DNA of 64,000 bases from Diadema setosum (Eukaryota > Echinodermata > Echinoidea > Diadematoida > Diadematidae). Positions 1 through 22,792 of this stretch are shown one piece after another; position 1 is the stretch's first letter, and each line of letters begins with the position of its first letter. The notes under the pieces were generated by a model. It made no database searches. It had not been told where the DNA came from and saw only the letters and a program-made list of their open reading frames with translations. The stretch covers positions 15,660,579-15,724,578 of the forward strand of contig NC_092685.1 in NCBI RefSeq assembly GCF_964275005.1. The letters run 5' to 3'. The position numbers and the translations under genes are program-made.

Positions 1-291
1 GGAGTAACTTGAATTTTTGCACACTTTTTGTTACAAGACATTGTTTTTTTTTTGTCATGTCCTTTTTTCGTAACATTACTAACCAGCCCTTTTAGTTGCC
101 ATACTGTAGCAATTCTAATATCTATTGGATTGCATTCATTCTTTTCCATATCATAAACCTGGGAAGGATGAACATGTTTTCAACATGATTTTGACTTGAA
201 ATGAATAAATGGTGATTTAGTAGTAAAAATAGATATCTAAATTTGTTTAAATGTAACGTTTCTAACCGCGGAATTGCCCAACTACATCTGG

Positions 292-534
292 TCATGCAAA
301 CTTACGAGACATCCAAAGAAGTCTGAAAGAGTGTCTCTCTCCTGTTGTACCCTGTTGTGCAATGGTAATATTATAGTCTGCACAGACTAAAGCCACCTGA
401 AACCTGACTGCAGGATCTTTCTCATCTTTGACCCAGCTAGCAAGACCCTTGTGATGAATCTTTACCGAGGATCTACCTGTAATGTTTTGTGGGATATACC
501 AAAATGAGCAGTCATTTGCTTTCTCACTTTTGGT
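292..534 (-). other. Unrecognised coding-like stretch, possibly an exon
   Basis: The minus strand is open for about 80 codons and ends in a stop at 292-294. It reads like protein, for example VKIHHKGLASWVKDEKDP followed by AVRFQVALVCADYNITIAQQ. A good splice donor (GTAAGT, reverse complement of 300-305) and a possible acceptor (AG just above 476) would define an exon at 306-476 of 171 nt. I do not recognise the family. It does not match the symplekin region expected next, so it may be an exon of an unrelated gene, a decayed mobile-element fragment or chance. No upstream partner exon was found. Confidence 0.25.
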
Positions 535-1693
535 TTAACTTGTAATACCAGCAACACCAACAATGGCCCTCAAATTCATCCAATCACTGCCATTACAGGG
601 ATCATTGGACCTCTGTGGGGCACCATGAAATTTAGACAGCTTCTTGAAAGTGATTGCACGAGGCAAAGCTAAACTTCATGCTTTCATCCTGTCTTCTGAC
701 CAATTCCTGATTGGGTTCATTTGACTTCCACAAAGCTGTGAAAGAAATAAACTCGTTCATTCTTACTTCCCTGCATGTGAATCTTGACTGTTTCGCTTGA
801 GATTGTGGATTCTGCGATTAATCATTTATGAGACCAGACTACAACAATGATATAGAATGGCAATCTAAACTTTCATTGGAAATTGTTAGTGACAGAAGAC
901 ACTTCAATACTCTTGAAATCACTGATGTACTCACCAGGCATACTCCGCAAAACTGACTACAAATTTTCTGACTTCAACAGACTGATCAAATTGGAACTGC
1001 AGTACTTCCTGTAAGAGTTACCATAAGGGGAAAAAGTACCATGCAGAAATCTGGTATGAACAAGTGATAACATCACAGGAAAACAAAGAAAAAGAAAACT
1101 TTCTTGATAAACATTGTCAATTCTCCTAGTTTCATGAGTCGGATAACAGTTGGGTTACTTTTTTAAAAATACATATCCCTTTTCAAAAGCCAGCCAATAT
1201 GATGTGAGCAATATACAATGTAGAAATAGTCTATGAAATAATGAGGAAACTCATCACTTGCTAAAGTTTCATCAATAGCAAACCAAATCAAACTCATTAA
1301 TGTCACTGGAATTTTGTACTGAAGAATTTAGTAATAAGTAGAGCCATGCAGACCAAACAAAAACAATACAAAAATGTTACTTGTCAAAGGATGTAACCTG
1401 ATTTTTTTTTTTTCAATGGGAAAATACAAGTAATATTTTGATTTTATTTGTGCCAAGTACAATGAAAATCCAATTTTGAACTTGATTAACATGATATAGA
1501 AATATCAAATGAAAAAATAGTATGCTCGATCAAAAGCCAAAGAAACCAAAAAAGTAAAAACAAAACAAAACAAAACCATGTTGTAATTCCACACTCTTAA
1601 GACAAAACAATTCTGACAAGATTCTTCAGTACAATAAACTTGGATAAACTGCAGATCTTGTACATCACTTAATGATAGCAGTATTACACTCAC
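535..1693. other. Non-coding, probable symplekin intron
   Basis: AT-rich sequence between the coding-like stretch and the symplekin exon, with short homopolymer runs and no convincing exon. If the symplekin gene continues to the left of the window on the minus strand, this is its intron. Confidence 0.4.
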
Positions 1694-1816
1694 ATCAAGA
1701 AAGTTATCCAGGAGAGACGGATCCCGGTTGACAATCAGTTCTTGAACATGTCTGAGATGAGTGATCTTCTGCGAATCCTTTGGGAGAGAGTGTGTGTTCT
1801 GCAGCAGGTCGACAAC
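1694..1816 (-). CDS. SYMPK: Symplekin, one early exon (partial gene)
   Basis: A 123-nt, phase-0 exon of 41 codons begins VVDLLQNTHSLPKDSQKITH and ends QELIVNRDPSLLDNFLD. This closely follows the start of the symplekin N-terminal HEAT domain in vertebrates (VVDLLN...[21 protein letters not shown]). The exon is bounded by an AG acceptor (1817-1818 complement) and a GTGAGTG donor (1687-1693 complement). Symplekin is the scaffold that holds the cleavage/polyadenylation and histone pre-mRNA processing factors together in the nucleus. The short first coding exon should lie at higher coordinates, between 1.8 and 8.2 kb, but I could not pick it out. Later exons lie left of the window. The call rests on one exon, but the motif run is distinctive. 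Confidence 0.85.
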
Positions 1817-2302
1817 CTTATCAGAAAAACAATAACAAAGTATAACAGTTAAAAGAACTTGTGCAATAGATGCTGCCGGCTTAATTACTCATGCACAGCT
1901 GTGACAATTTTCATGCCTTATGTAAGTTTAACCAACTGTCAACACATTAGAAGTTATTTCAAATTAATAAAGGGTATCCTCAACAAAACAGTGAATTATA
2001 CACACTGGAATGTATTAACTTACCTTTGTTCTGCAATCACATCGAGAAAAGTAGAAGCATGCATGATATTTTCCACACTGCTCACATTTACAATATGAGG
2101 GAGCAGAACTTTCTGTTGGTAACCAATTCTGATTATGACAAAAGCATCAAGGTATTTTCTACTGTATAAAACACATTTTTTCGTTTGTCATAGCATAAAA
2201 GAATTCCACGTTTCCTGCATACAAAGTCAACAGGCAAGTTCAACCCCAGTCTGTAATTTTTAGAATCAAGAATCACGAGAAGCACCCCCTCCCCCATCCT
2301 AT

Positions 2303-3330
2303 CCTTAAAGATAATATAAAGTTTTGGTATTACCTCAAAAGTTTCCCTGAATTTCCTTGTCTTAGTTTGTGTTTCAGGTTAAAGTACCTTTCATATAAAT
2401 AACACTGTGAGACTTACTCACCCCAAAGTGCTCTCATGTCTTAGTAATCATGCAATAATGGTTTCGTACCAGAGCGCGTACGGCGAGGTAGTACAAGTAT
2501 TGTGCGAATATCACTGCGACCAGCAGCGTGCAGCCCCATACGCATACTGTGTAGCTAACTGCGACCAGCAGCCCCATACGCATAGCTAAATGGGGCTTCG
2601 CATTGTAGCTCACAGGATCATGACAGATGTAGTATCGCGGGTAAATATCAACTTAAAATCCAAAAATTTCTTCAATTTAAAGACTTACCAGTTAAGTTGA
2701 AGTATTGAAAACAGGCTTTGGGCAACGTTTGGTTTTGCCAATAGTCCCTTTCTGTTCGAATTGATGACTGAATGTGACTCGGTCGAGAGGACCTTGGGAG
2801 AGCTACACTGAATTGACGGCCAGCGCATGCGCACACAAACATCTTATCCGTTCATGGATTTGAAATTTTGTTCGCATGTGATGTGTGCGTATGCGCTAGC
2901 CGTAGTAATCAGTGCATGTAGCTCTCCCAAGGTCCTCTCGACAGAGTCACATTCAGTCATCAATTCGAACAGAAAGGGACTATTGGCAGAACCAAACGTT
3001 GCCCAAAGCCTGTTTTCAAGACTTCAACTTAATTGGTAAGTCTTCAAATTGAAGAATTTTGTGGATTTTAAGTTGATGTTTGCCCGCGATACTAAATCTG
3101 TCATGATCCTGGATGCTACAATGCGAAGCCCCATTACGCTATGCGTAATGGGGCTGCTGGTCGCTATGCGTATGGGGCTGCTGGTCGCAGTAAATTGCAC
3201 GATTACTAAGAAATGAGAGCACTTTGGGGCGAGTAAGTCTCACAGTGTTAGTTATATGATAGATACTTTAACCTGAAACACGGAAATTCAGGGAAACTTT
3301 TGAGGTACCAAAACTTTTTATCTTTAAAAT
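2303..3330. repeat. 1-kb foldback palindrome (MITE-like)
   Basis: Two arms of roughly 490-540 bp are near reverse complements. The outer ends are TTAAAGATA (2305) and TATCTTTAA (to about 3327). Inner arm sequences include GAGAGGACCTTGGGAGAGCT (left) and AGCTCTCCCAAGGTCCTCTC (right). The spacer is only about 30 bp, near 2846-2877. Each arm carries repeats of a motif containing CAGCCCCATACGCATA and its complement. There are no transposase-sized ORFs, so this is a non-autonomous element. The short ORFs in it are by-products of the palindrome. Confidence 0.85.
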
Positions 3331-4794
3331 TTAGTGGCCTATTATTCATTTACACACTCTGTTTTGACAATAACCATGTTTCCAAATGCTCTAAATCTAC
3401 TTAGAATACCTTGACAGCACCTACAGCAAGGCCCAAACATCATTCTTTGTTTTGAAGTCAAACTTCATTTGTAAGGTGGTTGTTTTTTGAAATTTTTCCA
3501 TGTTCACTGACACTGCTGCTGCTGCATGCTGTGCTGTGTACCCCTATTTGACCAGGATACTAATCTAGTATTAACACGTAGTCGTTCATTATTGCGTCTT
3601 TCTGGTCTTGCCAAGTCTTACCCAAATTTGCTTATCTGTGGGTAAATCTACGACATGCCGTCATGTAAAGTTTACCATGTGACATTGCAGTGGTGCCAAT
3701 TCTATCGGCTTCTATTCATTGTAACGCAAAAACCAACATATGGGACTGTTATAAGCCCCTCCGTACTGTCACATTTCAAGATTTGAGGAAGAATGCTCAT
3801 GTTGAGATACCTGATCAGAAATACTTTGACCATCTCCTCCGTCATCGTCTAGGAAAAATTGTGAAGCAACAGACAGCCTACTGCTTCCAGCACTCATGGT
3901 CTTTCTGGAGCAGAATTTGCATTTACTGGCAAATAGGGGTTTCTAAGATGTAACCCTCAAAAAAGTACAGCAGCAGCTGCATGCAACATGGGTTGTGGTA
4001 TGGTACATGGTACGCGCGGGTAACAGATACACACTACACGCAAGCTACCTAAGCATGCACAGCGCACGCAGCGCACTGTATATGCCCGTGGGTTCTAGCA
4101 AGGTTACTCGTAGCGGTAGCCAAAGAGATTGTGTGGTATAGAACCTCTATCAAAGAGATTTTCCTCCTCCCGGGGAAAATCTCTTTGAATATTATTCTCT
4201 TTGCTCGTAGCACTGAGTGGTCGTGATTACTACACGTAGGCTCAAAGGATAGAGGGACTGACTGTGTCTGTTGTTTGGTCTTTCAGGTATTTGTGCGTTC
4301 AGTGCTGTTGGGTGGTGATGGACAGAGCTTGGAGTGATGGAGAGAGAAGAATTATAATCATTACAAAGTTGATTCTTTTGTGTCGTAATGGGATAATATC
4401 ATGGGTTTTATGACATGTCCTTCACTTAGTCGTCCGTTATTCTCTTCTTCCTTCACACGTTCTAGTTTCCTCCTCCTAGATAGCTCACTTCCCCGATCCT
4501 CCTCCTCCTCCTCCGCTTCCTCCTCTTTCTCCCAAAACTCCAATGTCGCTCCTCCATTTTTTTTTTTTTTTCAAATCGCTGGCCTAATTTTGTTCTAATT
4601 TTCTTTTAATTAGTAGCTACATAGTAGCAAGTTAAGATACTGTCCTCAAATTGGACATATAGTGATGACGGTATACAGTCCCGGGGACATAGCAGAGGAT
4701 GCGAGCAATAGGTCAAAGCTCAGAACAAAAGCAACGTACGTGTAACTGGGGAAAGCTCACATGGAATATGCAAGAACAATGAAAACAATGTTTG
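3331..4794. other. Intergenic or intronic, no gene recognised
   Basis: One 87-codon ORF (3690-3953, plus) starts MVPILSASIHCNAKTN, but I recognise no family and see no splice support. A hairpin at 4151-4187 pairs CAAAGAGATTTTC with GAAAATCTCTTTG. A (TCC)n-rich tract near 4498-4530 gives a Glu-rich ORF on the other strand that is simple-sequence artefact. Confidence 0.4.
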
Positions 4795-5290
4795 AGTTTG
4801 CTGAGTTTGAGTATTTTTATTTCACCATGGGCCACTCACTTCAGCCATTTTTTTTTTCTGTGAGTCCGTGTAATTTAAAGATCTTACAGTTACAAAATAC
4901 AACATTAAGGAAACGAAAGAAACAATAAGCAAACAAACACACAGACACAAGCAAAGTATATATACGAAATCATGCATATTACTAAAAAGGAAAAAAATAC
5001 GAATTAAGATGCTGAAAATAAGATTAATTGACATACAATGTTACAGTTCAATGCAAACAATACTATATATTTTATCTATCTAATTCTTAGATATAAAGAG
5101 AGATACACTTTGTTTTACACCGTCTGATAACTTATTCCATACTTTGGCTCCGCGATATGTTACACCATAGGCCTACGTTTCTTAAAATTCGTTCTCGGGT
5201 GAGGTACATCTAATTTCAATATTCCTTTTCTCAGTGTGTAATTGGACAAAGTATAAAGGGTTTTAATTTTTGCCCTCCTCCACTTCTGTT
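4795..5290 (-). mobile_element. Non-LTR retrotransposon (LINE) 3' end
   Basis: Minus-strand frames read RGAKVWNKLSDGVKQSVSL preceded by KTLYTLSNYTLRKG. This is the pattern typical of the extreme C-terminus of LINE ORF2 proteins (...RG..lWN.LP..ik...sl..F). About 230 bp of AT-rich 3' UTR follows, ending in repeats of CTCAAACTC at 4792-4812. Only the last ~500 bp is present, as expected for a 5'-truncated copy. The frame is broken at least once. Confidence 0.6.
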
Positions 5291-5640
5291 TGGGTTTTTT
5301 TTTTTTCAGAAAAAAAAAATTATACGGTGAGGCTTTTTCTTTGTTTTTCTGCTTGTCAGGCGATGTCAACAGAGGGTGACACGACATTTCCCCCTGCAAC
5401 GATTGTTCCGGTCTTATTCTCGAAGGATTTAGGGTTATGTTATATCTAGGGTTGTAATATTGGGTTTTAGGTTTAGTTTGATGTGAGGATTAGGATTAAA
5501 GGATTAGGGTTATATGGGCATATATTTGTGGGTAGAATTTTCTCTTTGGCTTAGCGTGCAGATATTTCATGGGACCAACTTTAGGTGTCGCAGGAGCAAA
5601 TATCTGGAACCCAGAGAAGCGTCACCCAAAAATGTAAAGA

Positions 5641-5710
5641 CATTTTGTTCTTTTTTCTTTTTTTTTTTCTTTTCTTCGTTTTTTTTTTTTTTTTTTTGGG
5701 GGGGGGGGGG
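5641..5710. repeat. Homopolymer junction T(n)G(n)
   Basis: A T-rich tract runs directly into about 13 G. It is one of several T(n)G(n)/C(n)A(n) junctions in the window (see findings). The 119-codon ORF across it is low complexity. Confidence 0.8.
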
Positions 5711-6179
5711 ACTTGTCAGCCAATTGACCCCGGATGAAGTTGCACCAGAAAATGTTCAGCCATTTTTTTTTTCTTTTTTACTAGCTTGTTTGCTTTTAAT
5801 TGGTGGGCAAGTGGCAGCAACGCCCCTCCCCAATCATCAAAAACGAATCGTAGTCACTGCATCGTTATCATAATTCATCACTATAGTAATCATTAAGGGC
5901 CTGTCATCATGGGGGGGGGGGGGGATGGTAACCCTTGACCCCTCAAAAAAGGACCTTCAAAATAAAGTAAAGCAAGACAGACAATGAATTTTATTAGCTT
6001 GTGAGATCATTAACCCGCTATGCAGTGGAATAAAGTTAGAAACATTAAATGGTCTCAGTATTGGAACAAATAAGTTTTCAACAGTCATTTTTTTTTTATT
6101 AAACACTATCATTGTCTTCAGTGTTTAGGGTCTGGCATCATCTCATCCGTTACCATCATTGTCACCCTCTTCTTCCTGT

Positions 6180-6680
6180 TCAAGTTCAAGTTCTTTTATT
6201 TAAAACTTTCATAAAACAACACATAATGAGGGCTTTACAAATAAACCAAAAAACAATACATTGGCACATTGTCAACCATACAACCCTCCCATTACAGGGT
6301 ATCCACAGAGAAAAAAGAAACAACAACAAAAACAAAAATGATGGAAAGAGAATTATAAAAGTGTAAGGGCTCAACAGGAAGGCAGATTGCCTTATGAGGT
6401 ATAAAGCTGGGCCCTGATGACGAATAATTCATTCAGAACACACAAACAAACAAACACCACCACATACACTCACACTTTATGAGCTAACACATTGCTTTGA
6501 ATACACGTGGCAGAGTTACTGCAAGTTGTGATTCTATAAAACTTAAATCTCTTCTTAAACTAATTTAATGAAGAGGTGAGTCTCATTTCATGAGGCATAT
6601 CATTCCATATCAAGGGACCTCTGTATAAAACATAATTCTTGAGCATAGAGGTTCGTACAGAAGGATGATGGTAATCAGAA
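6180..6680 (-). mobile_element. LINE 3' end with ACTTG-type tail
   Basis: The minus strand from about 6655 reads RTSMLKNYVLYRGPLIWNDM followed by PHEMRLTSSLN, a stop, then FKKRFKFY. This is a classic C-terminal end of LINE reverse transcriptase proteins (YRGPLIWNDMP...SL..FKK). About 330 bp of 3' UTR follows, ending in AACTTGAACTTG at 6180-6193, a short tandem tail as in CR1-like elements. It is a 5'-truncated, decayed copy. Confidence 0.65.
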
Positions 6681-8221
6681 GAATTTCTTGTAAAATGATT
6701 ATATGAATGGCTGATTTAAAGTAAAATATTCTTGCAAAGAAATAGGGAAATTTTGTACTAACTAAAAAACATATAGAAATAGCAATTTGGAAAAATCTGT
6801 AAATCATAAATATTCAAAACTTTTAAAGAGGAAAACATCGCACTATATCTTATGACACCATTTTCGCAAAAATCGGGCATATTGTTACGACGTTGCCCGA
6901 ACTTTTATACATGCTTGTCAGACCGAAAATGACTAAAAAACGTGATTTTGTGTACGAAGTTTATGCAAATGGAGTTTTCTCACCTTCTTCAAAAAGATAT
7001 GATTATTTTCATGTTCATCGGCTGAAATCAATTAATTCTAGCATTACTAGTATTATGCTTGAAATAGCTGTCATATTATTTTGAGGAAAAATGATAAAAC
7101 AAATTAGGTCGATAAACATAGAAATACATTAAAAAGTCATGAAATAATACAACATAAGAAACTAATTTTGATACCACTTTTTTTTTCAAGTATATTCTTA
7201 GGAATGCTACAAAGAATCACCAAAATTGGGATTCTACGAGCTTTATTTCCTGATTTAGAGCAAAATGTATGATTCTATGCATATATTGGCATAATCAATT
7301 AATATAATGAAAATTTCACCTTTTTTTCTTATCGAATAGTGTGGTAGATTACGCCCGGTAGGTAATGATTATATACAAATTTTCATGGCGATTGCGCGAT
7401 CGCGGGGAGGGGGGGGGGGTGGGGGTGGGGTTGATTCAACCCTTCCCTGGCCACAGAACAGCCAAAAAAGCTCGGCCTGGCTAGGGTTATAAAAGCATCT
7501 CACTTAATCTAAGATAAGTTATGCTAGATTAAGGCATATTTGTCCTGATACCAGTCAGAGAAAAAAAATCTATTACTTCTAACCATGTCCCTCGAAGCAG
7601 TCGAAATTTGTTACTTTGTAAAAAAGGCCCACCATACTGCCTATTGTTTATAGCAGTCATGTTTTTCAAGATGTAAGTCTATCTTCATTTATAAAGAGAC
7701 CATAGATAGATCTTTGTATCCCACTAAATCAGAATCTAGGATTCATTAAATGAGGTATAGGACCTACTAAAGAAAACTATTGACTGCAACTCTGACCAAT
7801 CAGAATCGAGGTTTCATCAAATAAGGCACAAAAGTGTATAAGGAAAACGTTTGACTGCATCTTTGACCAATCACATCTATGGATTCATAAAAATGAGATA
7901 GGCCTAAAAAAAAGTTTTATCTCTAGCTGTACTTGGCAAATTGGAAACGGTCGGACACCAGGAAGCAAGTACGTGTTAAGACTACCTTAACTTTTTCCTA
8001 CAAGCTACAATAATCCTCCCACCCCCCCCCCCCCCCAAAAAAAAAAGATAATAATTCAAATCCGGTAATTCTGCAGGGATCCGAACTGATGGCAAACTGG
8101 CCGCGAAGCAATCGGACTCTCTGGACGTGTTGTGGACGTGAATAGTAGTACGCCCTCTCGACGAATAAACATGTAATTTCCGCATATCACGTGGGATCAG
8201 TAAATTGTACAAGTATTTACC
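6681..8221. other. Intergenic region upstream of PPP5C
   Basis: AT-rich with no recognisable gene. It contains G-rich tracts at 7405-7432 and a C(n)A(n) junction at 8022-8046. A threefold loose repeat (around 7675, 7790 and 7850) of 'gac...aatca...ggattcat' suggests an old tandem duplication. The divergent promoters of PPP5C and perhaps SYMPK should lie here or just left, but I see no clear TATA box. The 130-200 bp before the PPP5C start are more CpG-rich. Confidence 0.35.
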
Positions 8222-18693
<10,472 letters not shown>

Positions 18694-21600
18694 TGAAGGC
18701 TATAGCCAGATGTTTAGGACTATGATAGCTGAACATTTGTGTCTGCATGTGTGTGGTTGTGTGTGAGATGGGTGTATGCATGTCTATGTGTGTGTGTGTG
18801 TGTGTGTGTGCCTGTGTGTGTGTATATATGTTTGTTGTATGCAAGTGTGACTGTGAATGTGCCTACTAGTGTATGTGATAATATTCTGTGTGCGTCTTTG
18901 TTTCCTAACTCAGTGTCTCAGCGGCCATGCTTTGCTCGGCTAGCTGTCCGCCCATCTGCACTGGGCCTAACATGGGGAAATGCTGACGACCCTCCTGCGA
19001 TATATTTAGATGAAAGTCTGCCAGTTGCAGCTTGTACATGATGTTTGTGGATGTTATGATCAGATGATAAGTTTTGTGTCGTTCATTGAGGGCCTTGAGC
19101 TGTTCAGACAGTGCTGTTGAAGTTGGGATGATTTTGCTGGCCACTATATTGATGTATTATATAGAGGGAGGGAAGCAAAGTGAAAATGTCCAGACAATGT
19201 GCGTGCAAAAAATAAGTTTGCCCCAAAGAGATCTCTATGAAGCATCATAGAGCTGGAAGTTGCTGTCTGCATAGGGTTGCTGATGGTCTGCCACAGAAAT
19301 CAACACGCTGGACCTTGGCATTTTGGGGTATATGGTTTTCATGTGGCAACATCAGATAGTTATACTCAAAATGCACATTTGCACACATGAACACACACAC
19401 AGAATGAATAGGTGTCCTCATCTAAAGTGTGACTGGAAAATATTGTAACAATTTGTCAGCAAAAAAAAATATGCAAATAATGGAATGAGCAATTCTTTTG
19501 TTTTTCCCCAAAACCGGAAGGCAGTTTGTGTCGAGTTAAGATATTCACCATTCTAAATGACTGAGGGCATTAACCAATAAAACTAATGTGAAAAGTTTAA
19601 ATGCTAAAGATGAAGTCTGCTACTTGAATACAACTACACCTTCTTTGTATGTTGTATCAGACTCCACTCACTTTACAAGACAGAGTTACACAACTATGCA
19701 TATAATTTATATCAAAGCAAAGCTTGGTTTTTTCTCTACATTGTTGCTCATTACTTGTCCAGTGTCACAAAAATCTTTGAAAGTTTTCCCAAAGCATGGC
19801 TATGTTGCTGTCTCATAATAATGTCTCACACAGGGGGTTTACACCATGGCACATAAAGAGTTAAAACTTCATCTCCAGAGAAGATCAGTCTCTCGAGATA
19901 TCAGAGTGAATGAATGATATAAATACTCACATAATGCCAAACTATTGGAATATCGTGAAGATGTCTAGGTTTGGATCAAAATAGAAAATGAAATAAGGGC
20001 AAATTTCAGAAATACTTCTGTGGCCCACTCAAAATTCTGTGTTCATCCTGTTTAAGCTAGGGTTGATGCAAGGAAAGAAACTGCCATTGAGAAAATGAAT
20101 TTTGTGTGTCTTTCTCCTCTCCGTAATATGTTGTGTCCACATCATGATGGATAAACAATGAAAAGCAAGCTGCAATAAAATGTTCTTTTGAAGATGATGA
20201 CTTCATCACCCGAGTCAATAGCTGTCTCTGAAAGGGGTGAAATTTTACATTGTGCTGAGATTTTTAGGACCTTCTATGCCTGTTTTGTAAAGATTAAAGG
20301 CAGCAGGATATTGCTTAAAAACTGAAGATGGGTCATTATTTAGCTAGAAATGGCCAGAGTACCAGAAATGATTAAAAACTGTTATGCCAGCAAACTGCCT
20401 TGGGCCACACAGTTGAAGATGCCACCACAAATAGCTCACTTTCTGCCATGGGTTTTGCTTTTTCTTCAGATTTAAATGAAGAGCAAGCTTTTAGCCTCTT
20501 CTTTAAGATAGGTCACTATCCTCTTGTCAATGTTCAGTGGATGTGCTCTTTTGGCTCTCGGGTCTGGTGAGTGGTTGCCTGTCCTGTACATAGCTCGAGA
20601 GGCTGATGTAAGTTATATATGCTCCCGACCAGTCATCACCTCTGCCATGCCATTTATAGATGGAACTCTATCATAGTGTTACATGGCTGCCTCACTGGGG
20701 TTAATCAACAAGGGAATATGGACTACATAAATCGGTATGTACTGTCTTAGAAGCTGGGGAAATTTGATTTGGATGAGGGACTGGTGCCAGCAACAGCAAA
20801 TAATAATTGAATGTGGATTTTTTATGCTGCATTGAATATATGTCACATGTGCCCTTTACCTGTAAGATTAGGAAGAAATTTTTAGAGCAAGGTTATACAG
20901 TAGCAGCTGTACAGTAGAAACCCTTCAGTATGGAATGTCCTTTTCTTTAAAACATAGAATGTTAAATTTGTAGGCTTATATTGTCAAGAGATATAATGTG
21001 CAGTGCTAATAGCAGTCCCAATTACACATTTTTGTATCATGTCATGTGAGAAAAGATACACCATTTTCAACAATGTGTGATTTATGCAGTAGATTTTGAA
21101 TTTCTACATGAGCAACATTACACATTTGAAGATTCCTTGCTGATTAAATTGAAGTCAAATTCAATGGCAAGCACTACTCATTATCTGTAAAATTCTCTGG
21201 CATGTCATAAATCCTGTTTAGTACAGACCCAACATCTTGTGTATCTTGTTTAATGCCCAAACATGTAAACGCAATGACAGTTTTGTAATATTGTGTTGTT
21301 CATGTGTCTGACCATTATAGAATGTAAATACAACAGCGAGTTGTTTGAAACAGATATACCAATATCAAGGGGAATCCCGCTATAATGAGGTAGCTGTGTC
21401 CGGCTGATTTACCTTGTTATATCCAGTCCCTCGTATCTATACACTTTGAACACACCCACAGATGTTCACTATATGAACTAGTTTTGTCATGATGCTTGTT
21501 GTCATGTTATAGATTTGACAAAAATCATGCCACAGACAGGACCTACCTTTTAGCTACTTTTTCACGCACTTGGCCAATCAGAGCTCAGGTAATACAGAGC

Positions 21601-22231
21601 ACACATGTAGGCAGGTGGCACTCGTCACTGGGGGTTATCACTTTGAATACACACATCAATAATGCCAACAAATATAGAGAGTGTGATATTGCCTGCTATT
21701 TTATTGGCACTATTGACTAAAAAAAATTCCTTGTTTAATCTGCACAAATTTTTCTTTGATTTTTTTTTCTGTTTTTTAGCCTAAAATTTATCTTGCATTA
21801 GAAGAAACTTCAATTGCTTTAGGTTAAAACATAAAGGTTAGTTGGGACCTGATGATTTACCTCATTATAAGCGGATTCTTAGAGTGCATCCAACCTGGTT
21901 ATAGCGGGACTCCTCTTTACACATTGAACATGTTAGCTGCATATTTGCCTACTTTGGTCAGAGGAAATAAATAGAAATCTTTTACAAAGTGTCTTTAGGA
22001 TGTCAGTATAGGAAACCGACTGTCAGAAGATATAAACAAACTTGGAAGTGGCTGGCAGTGAACTGACTTCATTGTATTACTTATCACGTGATGAGTAGAA
22101 TAGATTATATCCATTTCTTTTCTCAGGGTTCTTTTATAAGTTTAGAAGTTAGGATAAAGTGCTTGGAATGCGAAAGCAGGTGTGAGAATTATTAACCGTT
22201 AACCTATCTTCGTTGACCTACATATCTGTCA
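18694..22231. other. PPP5C 3' UTR (likely) and intergenic DNA
   Basis: Sequence after the PPP5C stop has no further gene. A (GT)n run lies at 18787-18810. Candidate polyadenylation signals include AATAAA at about 20176, so a ~1.5-kb 3' UTR is plausible but unproven. Fragments at 21360-21430 and 21850-21910 (CCGCTATAATGAGG; TTATAGCGGGACTCC) look like the two ends of an old GTTATAACG-type MITE. Confidence 0.4.
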
Positions 22232-22792
22232 TTAAAGGACAAGTCCACCTTTATAAACGTGGATTGAGTGAATGCAGCATTATTTGTCGAAAACATCAGT
22301 GAGAGTTTTAGGAAAATCGGTCAATCTGTTCAAAAGTTATTCATTTTTTAAGTTTCTGCTCAGTCATTGCTGGATGAGAAGACTACTACAGCTTGTGATG
22401 TCACATGTGTACGATATAAAGAAAACAAAGAAAATTAATCATATTTTCACTTTTCTCGCATAATAAAAGAACGCCTGACTTGCCTCTTTCTGAAGGCAGG
22501 GGAAATAATATTACCCTTAAAATATTTCAGTGACAAGTTGAGGAAATGTGCACTCGTTTCAAAAAGTAAAATTTTGTGCATTCTCTTACATTTTCCTGAT
22601 ATTGTTGTATGCATGTGACATCATACACTGTAGTGGCGGTCTTCTCATCCAGCAGTGACTGTGCAGATACTTTAAAAATTCATAACTTTTGAGCAGATTG
22701 TCCAATTTCCCCCAAACTTTCACTGATGTGTTCTACTATCATTGTTGCATTCACTCAATCCACATGTAAATGAAGGTGGACTTATCCTTTAA
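22232..22792. mobile_element. Foldback MITE, TTAAAGGA ends
   Basis: Ends TTAAAGGACAAGTCCACCTT and AAGGTGGACTTATCCTTTAA are reverse complements. Homology continues ~230 bp into both arms (AGCAATGACTGAGC-like and ATGTGACATCATAC-like blocks around 22360-22400 and 22615-22660). It is non-autonomous, with a probable TTAA or TA target. Confidence 0.85.

Noticed and set aside
3690-3953. 87-codon ORF as a gene
   Set aside because: No recognisable domain, no splice context and no neighbours in frame. Left as unassigned.
4361-4543. Glu-rich 60-codon minus ORF as symplekin exon 1
   Set aside because: It is driven by a TCC-rich tract and has no symplekin N-terminal motifs or suitable donor.
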